A model generated the notes under the pieces. It saw only the letters and a list, made by a program, of their open reading frames with translations. It was not told the DNA's origin and made no database searches. DNA of 64,000 bases from an uncultured Tolumonas sp. GTDB lineage: Bacteria; Pseudomonadota; Gammaproteobacteria; Enterobacterales; Aeromonadaceae. Shown piece by piece: positions 41,700 to 52,918 of this stretch. Location: contig NZ_OY782757.1 in NCBI RefSeq assembly GCF_963678185.1, forward strand, positions 2,880,001-2,944,000, given 5' to 3'. Both the position numbers and the translations under genes were made by a program. Every line of letters starts with the position of its first letter. Positions within the stretch are counted from its first letter, which is position 1.

Positions 41700-43085
41700 T
41701 TACTTCTGCTGCCAGCCACCACCAACAGCTTTAAATAAACTGACGCGGTTACTGAGCAAGGCTAAACGAGTGCTAACCAAACCTTGTTCGGCGGTAAAGA
41801 GAGAGCGCTGGGCATCTAACAGGGTCAGATAACTGTCGACCCCTTTTTCATAGCGGCTTTGTGCCAGCTGATAGTAGGTTTTGTTCGCATCGACCAGCGC
41901 TTGTTGGGCTTGTAATTGCTCACGATAACCATCTTGCGCTACTAAACCATCAGAGACCTCTTTAAAGGCGGTCTGAATAGCTTTTTCATAGGTCGCAACT
42001 TCGATTTTTTCCTGCACTTTGGCGACATCCAGCTGCGCTTCGCGGCTGCCGAAATCAAAGATCGGCAAGTTGATACTTGGCTGGAATAACCAGGTGCCAG
42101 AGCCACCATCAAACAGTTTGTTCAATGATGAACTCATGCTGCCAGCATTCGCCGTTAAGCTGATACTAGGGAAAAATGCCGCACGGGCAGCACCAATATT
42201 GGCATTCGCCGCTTTCAGTGCGTGCTCTGCTGCCAGAATATCCGGACGGCGAGTCAGCAATGATGACGGCATATCGGCCCCCAGCGATGCCAGCAGTGTC
42301 AGATCTTGCTCTGGTAAACCGTTGGATAATCCGGCTGGAATATCGGCACCCAGTAACAAACGCAACGCGTTCTGGTCGAGGGCCACTTGACGGCGGTATT
42401 GCGCCAGACTGGAACGCACGCTTTCTAAATTACTGCGTGACTGGCTGACATCCAGAGAAGACGAGATTCCGGCTTCGTAACGTTGCTGAATCAGCTGATA
42501 GCTTTGTTCATAACTTTTGGCTGTTTGTTCTGCCAGACGTAACAGGTCGTGATCCGCCAACAGCGTCATGTACGCGGTCGCTACGTTGGCAATCAAACTG
42601 AGCTGGGTGCTGCGTTGTGTCTCTTCCTGAGCCAGATATTTTTCCAAAGCCTGATCTTTCAGGCTTTGCACCCGACCAAACATATCCAACTCATAGGCAC
42701 TGATACCGACCGTGGCGGAATCGGTATTACTGATTGCACTGGCGCCGCCACTGTAAGTTCCAGGAATTCGCTGACGCGCCTGGTAACCTGTCGCTGTAAT
42801 ATCAGGCAATTGTGCTGCCCGTTGGATCCGATATTGCGCCTGATAGGCTTCGACATTCAAAACGGCAACGCGCAGGTCGCGGTTGTTTTGTAATGCAGTA
42901 TCAATCAGTTTTTTCAATGCTGGATCAGTAAACACCTGTTGCCAGTCTGTTGCTTGCACAGCAGCCGGAGAAGTTTTAGTTTCATAATTAACAGGGATAG
43001 GAGCCGCTGGACGCAGGTAGTTTGGCGCCAGTGAACAGCCTGTCAATAACAGGGATACTAATAACGCGATAGGGCGTTTAATCAT
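41700..43085 (-). CDS. RND efflux outer-membrane channel, OprM/NodT-type lipoprotein
   Basis: 461 aa from ATG 43085 (GGAGA upstream). Lipoprotein signal with lipobox LLTGC. TolC-fold repeats typical of Opr[84 protein letters not shown]. Forms the outer-membrane duct of the pump. Its start overlaps the pump stop by 8 bp, so translation is coupled. Confidence 0.95.
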   Translation of the reverse strand: MIKRPIALLVSLLLTGCSLAPNYLRPAAPIPVNYETKTSPAAVQATDWQQVFTDPALKKLIDTALQNNRDLRVAVLNVEAYQAQYRIQRAAQLPDITATGYQARQRIPGTYSGGASAISNTDSATVGISAYELDMFGRVQSLKDQALEKYLAQEETQRSTQLSLIANVATAYMTLLADHDLLRLAEQTAKSYEQSYQLIQQRYEAGISSSLDVSQSRSNLESVRSSLAQYRRQVALDQNALRLLLGADIPAGLSNGLPEQDLTLLASLGADMPSSLLTRRPDILAAEHALKAANANIGAARAAFFPSISLTANAGSMSSSLNKLFDGGSGTWLFQPSINLPIFDFGSREAQLDVAKVQEKIEVATYEKAIQTAFKEVSDGLVAQDGYREQLQAQQALVDANKTYYQLAQSRYEKGVDSYLTLLDAQRSLFTAEQGLVSTRLALLSNRVSLFKAVGGGWQQK

Positions 43086-46000
43086 GACGGTTCTCCGCAG
43101 AAGACGGTGCACGTAAAGCATGGCGATGCTTACTGAAATACTTCATTACCAGTACAAAAAAACACGGTACATAAAAGATAGCAAGAACTGTGGCGGCGAT
43201 CATCCCGCCGGTTACACCGGTACCGATCGCGTTACGGCCACTGGCGCCGGCGCCGGTACTGATCACCAAAGGTAATACCCCTAAGATAAAGGCCATCGAG
43301 GTCATCAAGATCGGACGTAAACGCATCCGGGATGCTTCTATGACCGCTTGTTTGATGCCCATCCCTTTATCGAACAACTCTTTGGCAAATTCCACTATCA
43401 GGATGGCGTTTTTCGCCGACAACCCGATCGTCGTTAACAAACCCACCTGGAAGAAGATGTCATTAGACAGACCGCGCATGGTGGCTGCCAACAAAGCACC
43501 GATGACCCCCAGTGGCACGATCAGCATTACTGAGAAAGGAATACTCCAGCTCTCATATAATGCCGCCAGACTCAAGAACACGACCAGCAATGAAATCGCA
43601 TACAATGCAGGGGCCTGACTACCAGAGACTTGTTCTTGATACGACATGCCTGTCCATTCATAACCGATCCCATCCGGTAATTGGCTGATCAGTTTTGCCA
43701 TTTCAGCCATGGCTTCACCACTGGTTTTTCCCGGAGCTGCTTCGCCGACGATTTCAACTGCTGACGAGCCGTTATAACGTTCCAGTCGTGGCGAGCCATA
43801 ACTCCAGAAGCCTTCGGCAAACGAAGAGAATGGCACCATCTGCTGTTGTGCATTACGCACATACCACAGTTGTAAATGTTCTGGTTGCATACGGAATGGG
43901 GCGTCAGCTTGCACATACACCTTTTTTACCCGGCCCCGGTCAATAAAATCATTGACGTAGTTTGAGCCCCAGGCCGTCGATAATGTGCTGTTAATATCAC
44001 TGACGGACAGGCCTAACGCCATGGCTTTTTCGTAATCGACCCGGATATTGTATTGCGGCGTATCTTCCATACCATTCGGGCGCACACGCACCAATGCCGG
44101 ATCTTTCGCTGCCATACCCAGTAACTGATTACGCGCAGCGATCAATTTGTCATGACCCAGGCCACCGCGATCTTGTAAATAGAGATCGAAACCGGTTGAT
44201 TGGCCTAGTTCTGGAATACTCGGCATATTAAACGCGAAAATTGAGGCTTCTTTGATCTGGGAGAATGCCCCCATGGCGCGACCAATGATCGCATTCGCGG
44301 AATTCTCAGCGCTCTTACGTTCGCTCCAGTCTTTGAATTTAACAAACGCCAGACCGGCATTTTGTCCGCTACCAGCAAAGCTGAAACCGGCGATAGTAAA
44401 GACCGATTCCACCGCTTGTTTTTCATTGTTGTAGAAATGATCGGATACTTTATCCAACACCTTCAGCGTACGCTCTTGGGTCGCACCAGTTGGCAACTGC
44501 ACCATCGCCAGTGCGATGCCTTGATCTTCTTCCGGCAGGAACGAGGTTGGCATGCGCATGAACAACCAACCTAATGCGACCAGTAACACGGCATAAACTA
44601 CCACCATGCGGCCACTGCGTTGAATAACGCGGCCAACCACGGTGCGGTAACGACGACTGCTACGATCAAACATGCGGTTGAACCAGCCGAAGAAACCCGT
44701 TTGAATGCCGTGATCACCTTTTTTCACCGGTTTCAATAAGGTGGCACATAACGCAGGCGTCAGGATCAGAGCAACCAATACCGACAGTGCCATCGCGGAA
44801 ACAATCGTCAGCGAGAATTGACGATAGATTGCACCGGTGGAGCCACTGAAAAAGGCCATCGGTACAAATACCGCTGATAGCACCAATGCAATCCCTACTA
44901 AGGCGCCGGTAATTTGATCCATTGATTTTCGCGTGGCTTCCAGCGGCGACAAGCCTTCTTCGGACATCACGCGTTCGACGTTTTCTACCACCACGATGGC
45001 ATCGTCGACCAACAGACCAATGGCCAACACCAAGCCAAACATAGTCAGCGTATTGATGCTGTAACCCGCCGCCGACATGATGCCAAAGGTGCCGAGTAAG
45101 ACCACCGGCACGGCAATGGTTGGGATCAAGGTAGCGCGGAAGTTTTGTAAAAAAAGATACATGATGAAGAACACCAGTATCACAGCTTCCACTAACGTAT
45201 GTGCAACTTCTGTAATCGAAATTTTAATAAATGTCGTCGTGTCATACGGATAAACGACTTTAATACCTGGCGAAAAGTATTTCGACAGATCCGCCATTTT
45301 GGCTTTTACCAACGTTGCGGTCTGCAGTGCGTTAGCACCAGTGGCCAGATTGATAGCGATACCCGATGCCGGTTTGCCATTATAACGGCTGACTGCATTG
45401 TAACTTTCGGCACCCAGCTCGACACGGGCAACGTCACGTAGGCGCACTTGTGAGCCGTTAGTGTTCACTTTCAGCAGGATATTTTTAAATTCATCAATGC
45501 TGGTTAAGCGACTTTGGCCAGTAATGGTGACATTAAACTGCTGACCGGCTACCGCTGGTGCGGCACCCAGCTGACCGACCGAGATCTGCGTATTTTGCGA
45601 GGTGATCGCAGTGGTCACATCACTGGGGGTCAGGCTGTAGCTGTTGAGTTTGTTAGGGTCAAGCCAAACCCGCATTGCATATTCAGCACCGAAGATTTGC
45701 ACACTCCCAACGCCTTCAATACGGCTGAGCGGCTCTTTGATATTAGTCACCAGATAGTCACTGAGGTCGGCTTGATCCATTGCACCATTTTCAGAGATCA
45801 AACCGGCAACCATCAGGAATGAAGAGGACGATTTTTCGACTCGCACACCCTGATTTTGCACGGTTTGTGGCAGAGAACTGAGTGCTTGTTGCACCTTGTT
45901 CTGTACCTGCACCTGTGCGGTGTCGGCATTGGTACCGGCCATAAAGTTCAGGCTGACAGTGACATTGCCGCTGGAGTCACTTTGTGATGACATATACAGC

Positions 46001-46224
46001 AAGTTATCCAAGCCGGTCATGTTTTGTTCCAGCACCTGAGTGACGCTGTCTTCTACCGTTTTAGCTGACGCGCCTGGGTAGCTGGTGCTGATCCGCACTG
46101 AAGGCGGTGCAATGGTCGGATATTGTGCAATGGGCAGGTTTTTAATGGCTAAAGCCCCTGCCAGCATGATAACGATGGCGATAACCCACGCGAAAATCGG
46201 GCGATCAATAAAAAATCTGGACAT
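43078..46224 (-). CDS. RND multidrug efflux pump, AcrB/MexB type
   Basis: 1048 aa, standard for hydrophobe/amphiphile efflux pumps. Begins [27 protein letters not shown]. Proton-relay acids are in [18 protein letters not shown] (helix 4) and the Lys in [20 protein letters not shown] (helix 10). Proton-driven export of drugs, dyes or detergents from the periplasm and inner leaflet. Middle gene of adaptor-pump-channel, controlled by the divergent TetR gene. Specific substrates unknown. Confidence 0.96.
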   Translation of the reverse strand: MSRFFIDRPIFAWVIAIVIMLAGALAIKNLPIAQYPTIAPPSVRISTSYPGASAKTVEDSVTQVLEQNMTGLDNLLYMSSQSDSSGNVTVSLNFMAGTNADTAQVQVQNKVQQALSSLPQTVQNQGVRVEKSSSSFLMVAGLISENGAMDQADLSDYLVTNIKEPLSRIEGVGSVQIFGAEYAMRVWLDPNKLNSYSLTPSDVTTAITSQNTQISVGQLGAAPAVAGQQFNVTITGQSRLTSIDEFKNILLKVNTNGSQVRLRDVARVELGAESYNAVSRYNGKPASGIAINLATGANALQTATLVKAKMADLSKYFSPGIKVVYPYDTTTFIKISITEVAHTLVEAVILVFFIMYLFLQNFRATLIPTIAVPVVLLGTFGIMSAAGYSINTLTMFGLVLAIGLLVDDAIVVVENVERVMSEEGLSPLEATRKSMDQITGALVGIALVLSAVFVPMAFFSGSTGAIYRQFSLTIVSAMALSVLVALILTPALCATLLKPVKKGDHGIQTGFFGWFNRMFDRSSRRYRTVVGRVIQRSGRMVVVYAVLLVALGWLFMRMPTSFLPEEDQGIALAMVQLPTGATQERTLKVLDKVSDHFYNNEKQAVESVFTIAGFSFAGSGQNAGLAFVKFKDWSERKSAENSANAIIGRAMGAFSQIKEASIFAFNMPSIPELGQSTGFDLYLQDRGGLGHDKLIAARNQLLGMAAKDPALVRVRPNGMEDTPQYNIRVDYEKAMALGLSVSDINSTLSTAWGSNYVNDFIDRGRVKKVYVQADAPFRMQPEHLQLWYVRNAQQQMVPFSSFAEGFWSYGSPRLERYNGSSAVEIVGEAAPGKTSGEAMAEMAKLISQLPDGIGYEWTGMSYQEQVSGSQAPALYAISLLVVFLSLAALYESWSIPFSVMLIVPLGVIGALLAATMRGLSNDIFFQVGLLTTIGLSAKNAILIVEFAKELFDKGMGIKQAVIEASRMRLRPILMTSMAFILGVLPLVISTGAGASGRNAIGTGVTGGMIAATVLAIFYVPCFFVLVMKYFSKHRHALRAPSSAENRHD

Positions 46225-46240
46225 AACGACTCCGCGAGTA

Positions 46241-47431
46241 TTACTGCTTAGCAGCTGGGGTGTTGGTGGTCAGCGTGGCAATATCGACCGGCGTCGCCTT
46301 CACTTTCATGCCAATTTGAACTTTTTGTGAGCCATTCACGATCACCTGATCGCCAGCGGATAAACCTTCTTTGATTAGCCAGCTATTGTTAACGCTACGA
46401 GCGGTTTCAAAGGCTTTTTGTTCCACCTGACCTTGGGCATTGACCACTAAAACGGTCGCTTTACCGCGCGGATCGTGGCTAACGGCTAATTGCGGCACCA
46501 GTAACGCATCTTTAACGGAAGCTTCGCCTAATTCGGCACGCACAAACATACCTGGTAATAGTTGTTGCGCGTGGTTAGCAAAAATGGCGCGGACCGTCAC
46601 GCTGCCAGTGCCTTCATCGACGGTGACATCGGAGAACTGTAATTTGCCGCTTTCGCCATAACGAGAACCATCTTCCATCAGTAACTGAACTTTAGCTTCC
46701 TGCGGCCCGGCTTTTTCCAACTGACCGTCAGCTAAGGCTTTTTTCAATTTCAGCAAGTCGCTGCTGGATTGGCTAACATCGACATACAATGGGTCTAATT
46801 GCTGAATAGTGGTGAGTGCCGTAGTTTGTTGCGCAGTCACTAACGCACCTTCGGTAACCGTTGATTTACCGATCCGGCCGGAAATCGGTGCCTGTAGTTT
46901 GGTGTATTCCAAATTGATCCGTGCGGTATCTAAGGCTGCTTTTGCTGCGGCTACATCGGCAACGGCCTGTTTCCAACTGGCTTCCGCATCATCATTTTCC
47001 TGCCGGCTAACCCCATTGGTCTTGCTGAGATCACGATAACGTTCGGCTTTCAGACGGGCAATTGCTTCTGAGGCCTGAGCGCGCTCCCACGAGGCTTTGG
47101 CACTTGCCAAACTGGCTTCATAGGTCGCTGGATCAATCTGATACAGCACTTGGCCAGCTTTTACATCACTGCCTTCGCGGAAGAAACGTTTGATGATAAT
47201 GCCACCGACCTGCGGGCGGACTTCCGCGACACGATATGCGCTGGTACGCCCAGGTAATTGCGTGTGCAGAGTCAATGTCTGAGGTTGCAATGTGACCACA
47301 TTCACTTCGGGGGCCGGCATGTTAGCCGGTGCCTGAGCCTGCTCAGCTGAAGGCTTACAACCCGCCAATAGCAGCGTTGCCGTCAATAATGCTATCGGGG
47401 TTGCACGGAATAAAGTTGAGTGATGCAGCAT
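46241..47431 (-). CDS. RND efflux periplasmic adaptor, AcrA/MexA-type lipoprotein
   Basis: 396 aa from ATG 47431 with GAGGT upstream; an in-frame start at 47494 would break the signal peptide. Lipobox LLAGC. Lipoyl/hairpin domain signature [35 protein letters not shown] and later [25 protein letters not shown]. Bridges pump and channel. First gene of the operon. Confidence 0.95.
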   Translation of the reverse strand: MLHHSTLFRATPIALLTATLLLAGCKPSAEQAQAPANMPAPEVNVVTLQPQTLTLHTQLPGRTSAYRVAEVRPQVGGIIIKRFFREGSDVKAGQVLYQIDPATYEASLASAKASWERAQASEAIARLKAERYRDLSKTNGVSRQENDDAEASWKQAVADVAAAKAALDTARINLEYTKLQAPISGRIGKSTVTEGALVTAQQTTALTTIQQLDPLYVDVSQSSSDLLKLKKALADGQLEKAGPQEAKVQLLMEDGSRYGESGKLQFSDVTVDEGTGSVTVRAIFANHAQQLLPGMFVRAELGEASVKDALLVPQLAVSHDPRGKATVLVVNAQGQVEQKAFETARSVNNSWLIKEGLSAGDQVIVNGSQKVQIGMKVKATPVDIATLTTNTPAAKQ

Positions 47432-47549
47432 GTTAACCTCAGATTCGTCATGGCTATTTGCGTTTGTCTTATTATCTGAACGGGAAATTGTCACAGAACT
47501 TTGACGATTCCGGTCTCAGAACGTTAAGTTGTGCAAAAAATTGAACGTT

Positions 47550-47583
47550 CATTCTATTTAGACTGTCCATTCTAGATTAGAAT
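47550..47583. promoter_or_regulatory. probable TetR operator between adaptor and regulator genes
   Basis: CATTCTA occurs twice in direct orientation (47550-47556 and 47568-47574, 18 bp apart). The second is half of a perfect inverted repeat ATTCTA-GAT-TAGAAT (47569-47583). GAACGTTC (47543-47550) is another palindrome. Placement between the divergent promoters suits an autoregulated efflux repressor. Confidence 0.5.
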
Positions 47584-47643
47584 TTTTTCTGTATCAATCA
47601 GGATCACGTTAATATACGCGCCCCAAACTAGCTGGATGGTTCT

Positions 47644-48252
47644 ATGAACGAGATTACAATGACACCCCCAGAATCAGATCGTGCGGCTCAACGGCGTCAT
47701 CAGGTGCTGGATGCGGCTGCCATTTGTTTTCGTAATCATGGTTTTCATGGTGCCAGCATGGCGCTGATTTCAAAGACTGCAGGCATGAGCCCAGGTCATA
47801 TTTATCACTATTTTGATAGTAAAGAAGCGATCATTGCTGCGATCGTTGATCGTGATTTGGAAGAGATGATGGAATGGACGGAAATATTTTATTCGTCCGA
47901 TGACATTCTGCAAACGATGGTTGATGGTGTGACTTGCGGTGTGGATGCAAATACCAATCCGGAATGCGCAGCCTTGATGCTGGAAATCATGGCCGAATCA
48001 GCCCGTAATCCGCAGGTCGCAGCCACCGTACAAAAATCTAATCAAATCTGTCAGCAGCGACTGACCGATTTGCTCATCAAAGAAATGGCCCAGCGTGGCG
48101 CTGTATCCAGTGTGGATGTACAAGTGAAAACCGATCTCATTTCGGCGATGTTTGATGGCCTATTGATGAAAAGTATTCACAACCCAACACTGGATAAAGA
48201 CGCTCTGACGGTGTTAATGCGTAAAGTTATGCTGTTTGTGCTGACGCTCTGA
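47644..48252 (+). CDS. TetR/AcrR-family repressor of the RND operon
   Basis: 202 aa. N-terminal TetR DNA-binding domain: RRHQVLDAAAICFRNHGFHGASMALISKTAGMSPGHIYHYFDSKEAIIAAI (helix-turn-helix about 30-55). The C-terminal ligand domain is divergent, as usual. Divergent from the adaptor gene, with inverted repeats between, so it most likely represses the pump and itself. The last 26 bp overlap the 3' end of the convergent GGDEF/EAL gene. Confidence 0.92.
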   Translation: MNEITMTPPESDRAAQRRHQVLDAAAICFRNHGFHGASMALISKTAGMSPGHIYHYFDSKEAIIAAIVDRDLEEMMEWTEIFYSSDDILQTMVDGVTCGVDANTNPECAALMLEIMAESARNPQVAATVQKSNQICQQRLTDLLIKEMAQRGAVSSVDVQVKTDLISAMFDGLLMKSIHNPTLDKDALTVLMRKVMLFVLTL

Positions 48253-51200
48253 CCCGCCGTTTTGATTTTCTACCTGTGCTGACAGGTTTATTTTGTTGTC
48301 TTAGCAACTGTACAAACTCTTCGGCGGGCAAGGGTGGGCTACGCAGATAGCCTTGATAATAATCACAGCCTTGTTGTTTTAAGAATGCCAGTTGTGCTTC
48401 TGTCTCGACGCCTTCCGCCAGCACGGTCAACCGTAACGAGTGACCCATAGCCACAATCGCAGCGGCTATCTCCATATCATCACGTTCATGTGGAATGTCA
48501 TCGACAAAACGTTTATCGATTTTGAGCACATCCAGCGGGAATTGTTTCAGATACGCCAACGACGAATAACCCGTGCCAAAGTCATCAATGGCAATACGAA
48601 TACCTTGCTGACGTAATCCTTGCAGTATTCTGACCGCTTCTTCCTGCTGTTCCATTAAGGCACTTTCGGTTAATTCCAGCTCCAAGCGGTGCGCGGGAAA
48701 ACCAGTATTTTGTAAAATAGTGCCGATGAGCTGCTGAACATCACCGTGATGCAATTGTAACGGCGATAAATTTACCGCCAGATTAATATCCGGCAGATGC
48801 TGATCGAGCCAGAGTCGACCTTGGCGGCAAGTTTCATAAAGCACCCATTCTCCGATGTTTTGGATCAGACCAGTCTCTTCGGCAATCGAGATAAATTCAG
48901 CGGGTTTTATCAGCCCATATTCAGGGTCATCCCAACGTAACAGGGCTTCGGCACCAATGATTTGATTGGTTGCAATAGAGATCTGTGGTTGATAATAAAC
49001 CTTGAATTCTTGCTCTGCGATGGCGCGATGTAGCCGTTGCTCTAACTCCAGCCGTGCTTTTGCTTTGAGGAATAACTCTTCTGAAAAATAACGATAACCA
49101 TCACGACCATCATGCTTGGCCCGATACATGGCCGTATCCGCTTGCTGCATTAACTCTTCAGCACTTTGACCATGTTCAGGGAACAGACTGATGCCAATGC
49201 TGGTGCCAATAACGACATCCCGATCGTTGGATAATGAAAACGGCTGATGTAAGGCATCGATGATTTTTTGCGCTAATATCGATACATCATCCAATGACGG
49301 ATTATTTTGTAATAACACCGTAAATTCATCACCACCCAAACGACAAACCACATCGCTGGCCCGTAGCTGATGGCGTAGTCGGGCTGACACTTGATGCAAT
49401 AATTCATCACCAAAATGGTGACCAAAGCTGTCGTTTACATTTTTGAAATGATCCAGATCCAGCATTAGCAATGCGACCCGGGAGTCATGTCTCACCGCAT
49501 CTTGCAGTGCCATGGCGAGTTTTCGCCCCAGCATTGCACGATTGGGTAGACCTGTGAGCGGATCATGCAGTGCCATATGTTCCAGACGGGCTTCGGAATC
49601 TTTCAACTGGCTAATGTCGGTATAAATACTGACGTAATACAGGATCTCACCGTTACTGTCACATACCGGATTAATACTGGTCATCATGGGTAACAGTTCA
49701 CCGCTTTGTTTGCGGTTCCAAAGTTCACCACGCCAAAAGCCGTGCTCATCAATCGCTTGTCGCATCTGATGGTAGAATGGTTCATCGTGTTTGCCGGAAC
49801 GGAAAATACGCGGACGCTGCCCTAATAGTTCATATTCCTGATAACCAAACAGATCGATCAAGGCACTGTTTACCTTGATAATATTGCGTTCAGCATCGGT
49901 GATCACGATCCCTTCGCGAGTACTTTCGAACACGATGGCAGCTTGGCGTAATTGTAGTTCATTGGTTTTTTGCTGCGTAATATCAGTCATCACGCCGGTA
50001 AAACGCTGCGGTTTGCCTTTACGATCAAAACTGGTGGTAACGTGGTTTTCCACCCACAGATAATCACCATTGGCCGTACGGATCCGGCATTCCAGAATAT
50101 ACTCCCGGTGACGTGACTCAATATGCCGGATCACTTCCGCCCACACCCGATGCAGATCTTCCGGGTGTAATAAATCACTCATGGTCAGCTGACCATGAAT
50201 AAAATCATCTGCCTGATAACCCCACCGTTGAACGTTGCTGGAAACATATTCCAGTTTCCAGCTGGAATTGGGTTGCCAACGGAATAACACGGTTGGGCTG
50301 GCATCAATTACTTCACCGGCATTTTGTAATGCTGCCAGCGCACTGGCGCGTTCTTTCGCCTGCAGTAGCATATCCAAGGCGTAAGTAACGTCCATGACCA
50401 TGTCATTGAGGGTGGCTAACACAGCAGAGGAGAAAAAATCAGGCTCATCGGCATACAAGTTCAGTGCGCCAATCACGCGGCCATTTTCCCGGATCACAAA
50501 ATAGCCTGCAGATTGGAAACCCGCTTTTGTAGCGGCATCATGAAATGGCCGTACGGATTCATCCATCAGGAAGTGATTCAAAATTAAATGTGTATTATTG
50601 GCAATCGCTCTATCGGTTGGGACTAAAAAACGCGGTTCCGCGCCAGTTCGTTGTCGTACTTGTTGCCGATAAGCATCAATGAATTGCAGAAAGCCATGAT
50701 CATGGCCATAACTGGCCGCATTGCTGGTTTTTTCTTGCTCCAGCAAACACACCCAGGCAAAAACAAAACCGCCATGCTGTACGGCAATCCGGCAGATATT
50801 TTGTAATAACGCCAGACGATCTTGACTACGTACAATGACCTGATTGGTCTGCGATAACATGTCATAGAGATTATTTTGTCTGATCAGATGTAATTCACTG
50901 TTTTTACGTGCAGTAATATCCTCAATCACGTTAATGACGCAGTCAATTTTACCTTCGGCATTACGTATGCAACGGCTATCAATGATGGCGTATAAAATTG
51001 AGCCATCAAGGCGTACAAAGCGTTTTTCCCGGCGATAACCTTGCGACTGACCTGATTGCATCAGTTCCCACTCATGCAGGTCGTTAAGCCGATCATCGGG
51101 ATGGGTAAGTGCTAACAGATTCAGCTCTGCTAAAGCGGCGCGAGGTGAGTCAAAGAGGGTACACAGATAATCGTTGAACTGTAACCAATGGCCATGCGCA

Positions 51201-51529
51201 TTAGTGGTAATTGCCATACCTTGTAATGGCAGATCGAAGAAATGGTGTAATAAGCGGTCTTTTTCCGCCACGCAACGCACCATATCCTGCTGGTGTTGCA
51301 GATATTGTTGTCGCCAGACCAGCAGAAAAAAAATACTGACAGTAATACCGGTGATGAAGGTCGTCAGTGTGACCCAAAATGTCATACCGTTAAACGGTGA
51401 TATATTGTTGGCACCTGAGGGGGATAATTCATGACTGGAAAAATAAAACCAGGCCAGTGATAACACGGTATAAAACAGCATGATCCGCGTCGCTGAACGC
51501 AACGGGATCTTTGCGGCGGCACTATTCAT
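48227..51529 (-). CDS. membrane GAF/PAS/GGDEF/EAL cyclic-di-GMP enzyme
   Basis: 1100 aa. Two N-terminal helices (about 15-30 and 50-70), then a PAS domain (about 95-210), a GAF-like domain (about 220-395), two more PAS domains (about 405-525 and 530-650), GGDEF (about 655-820) and EAL (about 835-1075). The cyclase site RLGGDEF and the inhibitory RxxD (RASD, five residues before it) are intact. The EAL residues are also present: AEALLRW, LELTESALM, IDDFGTGYSSL, KIDKRFV, AEGVETEAQ. It may therefore make and break c-di-GMP. Input signal unknown. Confidence 0.93.
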   Translation of the reverse strand: MNSAAAKIPLRSATRIMLFYTVLSLAWFYFSSHELSPSGANNISPFNGMTFWVTLTTFITGITVSIFFLLVWRQQYLQHQQDMVRCVAEKDRLLHHFFDLPLQGMAITTNAHGHWLQFNDYLCTLFDSPRAALAELNLLALTHPDDRLNDLHEWELMQSGQSQGYRREKRFVRLDGSILYAIIDSRCIRNAEGKIDCVINVIEDITARKNSELHLIRQNNLYDMLSQTNQVIVRSQDRLALLQNICRIAVQHGGFVFAWVCLLEQEKTSNAASYGHDHGFLQFIDAYRQQVRQRTGAEPRFLVPTDRAIANNTHLILNHFLMDESVRPFHDAATKAGFQSAGYFVIRENGRVIGALNLYADEPDFFSSAVLATLNDMVMDVTYALDMLLQAKERASALAALQNAGEVIDASPTVLFRWQPNSSWKLEYVSSNVQRWGYQADDFIHGQLTMSDLLHPEDLHRVWAEVIRHIESRHREYILECRIRTANGDYLWVENHVTTSFDRKGKPQRFTGVMTDITQQKTNELQLRQAAIVFESTREGIVITDAERNIIKVNSALIDLFGYQEYELLGQRPRIFRSGKHDEPFYHQMRQAIDEHGFWRGELWNRKQSGELLPMMTSINPVCDSNGEILYYVSIYTDISQLKDSEARLEHMALHDPLTGLPNRAMLGRKLAMALQDAVRHDSRVALLMLDLDHFKNVNDSFGHHFGDELLHQVSARLRHQLRASDVVCRLGGDEFTVLLQNNPSLDDVSILAQKIIDALHQPFSLSNDRDVVIGTSIGISLFPEHGQSAEELMQQADTAMYRAKHDGRDGYRYFSEELFLKAKARLELEQRLHRAIAEQEFKVYYQPQISIATNQIIGAEALLRWDDPEYGLIKPAEFISIAEETGLIQNIGEWVLYETCRQGRLWLDQHLPDINLAVNLSPLQLHHGDVQQLIGTILQNTGFPAHRLELELTESALMEQQEEAVRILQGLRQQGIRIAIDDFGTGYSSLAYLKQFPLDVLKIDKRFVDDIPHERDDMEIAAAIVAMGHSLRLTVLAEGVETEAQLAFLKQQGCDYYQGYLRSPPLPAEEFVQLLRQQNKPVSTGRKSKRRVRASAQTA

Positions 51530-51657
51530 GATAACGACACCATCCTTGCTCTTTGTTCTTTATAATATTTATGTAAATGTTTCAGGCAGCATAATAGCCT
51601 GATTATTCGCCGTTAACCGCGATGTATCCCAACTTTTATGTGTTCGTGATAGCAATA

Positions 51658-52431
51658 TCAAAAATAAGGTAAGTATCCTTCCTGTTTGGTGAGGATATTG
51701 CCATTGTTGTCAGGTGAGCCTAACCAACTGAGTGCGGAATGTAAACCATCCGGTAATTCAGTATCGGGGCGTAAAGTGGCCTGTAATTTATATTGCCCCT
51801 GCAGGTTGAGTTGTAATGAAACCTGGCTATGTAGGGCGGCGGAGTCTTGCTTAATCGCGGCGGTAAACGCGTTATTTTGGCAGTTAAGGTTTGCGATTGG
51901 ATTGCCTAATACTAAAGCGCCTGATGGTGTATTTAGTAACGCTTCTTGCCAATTGAGTTGCCCAGTTAAGGTCTGGCAGGCTTGGTGATCAACAACCAGT
52001 TGTTCAATATTGAGTTGTAAGGTGCCCGCTGCATTAATTGGTAGGGGAGCCGGAGCCCAGTTTTGTAAAGTGTTAGCAGCGGTTTTGATGCGCCAGTCAT
52101 TCAGATGCCATCTCCCCCGCCAACCTATCGTGCCAGTTGCTGTGATAGTTTCCGGATCCTGAATGTCTAATTTTATGGTGGGCATGCCTAACCATAGCTG
52201 GCTGAATAGCACTTCCCACTGCAAATTGCGTAACCGGTATTTTTGCCAACTAATTTCGCTGATGCTGCCCTGCCATAAGGTACCATTAATATTGCGTACC
52301 TGCAGACCGGCAGGCAGCGGTAAGCGTGGCAGGGTCTGCGCGGCTGGTAGCGAGACCAGCAAAAAGAGCAAGTAGCCAAGCAAAAACAGTATTAATAGCA
52401 GCGGACGGCGCAATAAATAGTTTTTTATCAT
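51658..52431 (-). CDS. gspN: type II secretion protein N
   Basis: 257 aa. One N-terminal membrane helix (LLLILFLLGYLLFLLVSL), then a periplasmic beta-rich domain beginning LPLPAGLQVRNINGTLWQGS, the GspN pattern. Non-essential in several T2SS. Last gene of the gspC-N unit, 4 bp after gspM. No clear terminator was seen in the 128 bp before the next gene. Confidence 0.88.
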   Translation of the reverse strand: MIKNYLLRRPLLLILFLLGYLLFLLVSLPAAQTLPRLPLPAGLQVRNINGTLWQGSISEISWQKYRLRNLQWEVLFSQLWLGMPTIKLDIQDPETITATGTIGWRGRWHLNDWRIKTAANTLQNWAPAPLPINAAGTLQLNIEQLVVDHQACQTLTGQLNWQEALLNTPSGALVLGNPIANLNCQNNAFTAAIKQDSAALHSQVSLQLNLQGQYKLQATLRPDTELPDGLHSALSWLGSPDNNGNILTKQEGYLPYF

Positions 52432-52435
52432 CGGA

Positions 52436-52918
52436 TTATTTTTTGTTTCTGCCCAGTAATAAGCGCTTCACTTGCACTTTGCCGGCCAGATCCGGTAGTG
52501 ATTGCAGCTCTATTTGTTGTGGTGTGATGCCGTATTGTTGTTCCAGCAGATCTAACCAAGCCAATAATTGCGCAAAATCGATGGTTGCAAGTTCAACTTG
52601 GGCATTTTCTCCCTGTGGCTGAATACGCTTTAATACGAGCTGTTGTGTTTGGCTACTCGCGGTCAGTGCACTGGCGATATCAATGTTGGTTGGTGCATTG
52701 GTGCGGCCGGTTTGTTTTAGTTGGTTAACCAGCGGCGCTTGTTCACGCATCCAATTTAACTGCTGGCGTAACTGCTGAACCTGAGTACGGCTTTGTTGCA
52801 AATTTTGTTGTAGTGGATGCCAGCCTTCCCAATAGAGAAGGGCAAAAAATACGGCAAAGCCGCCCAACAGTAAAACACGGCGTTCACGCGCTGCCAGATT
52901 TAACCACCACTGCTTCAT
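52436..52918 (-). CDS. gspM: type II secretion inner-membrane protein M
   Basis: 160 aa bitopic protein: helix at about 15-32 (ERRVLLLGGFAVFFALLYWEGW), a short coiled coil (QQNLQQSRTQVQQLRQQLNW) and a small periplasmic ferredoxin-like domain. Works with GspL in the inner-membrane platform. Its start overlaps gspL by 4 bp. Confidence 0.92.
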   Translation of the reverse strand: MKQWWLNLAARERRVLLLGGFAVFFALLYWEGWHPLQQNLQQSRTQVQQLRQQLNWMREQAPLVNQLKQTGRTNAPTNIDIASALTASSQTQQLVLKRIQPQGENAQVELATIDFAQLLAWLDLLEQQYGITPQQIELQSLPDLAGKVQVKRLLLGRNKK

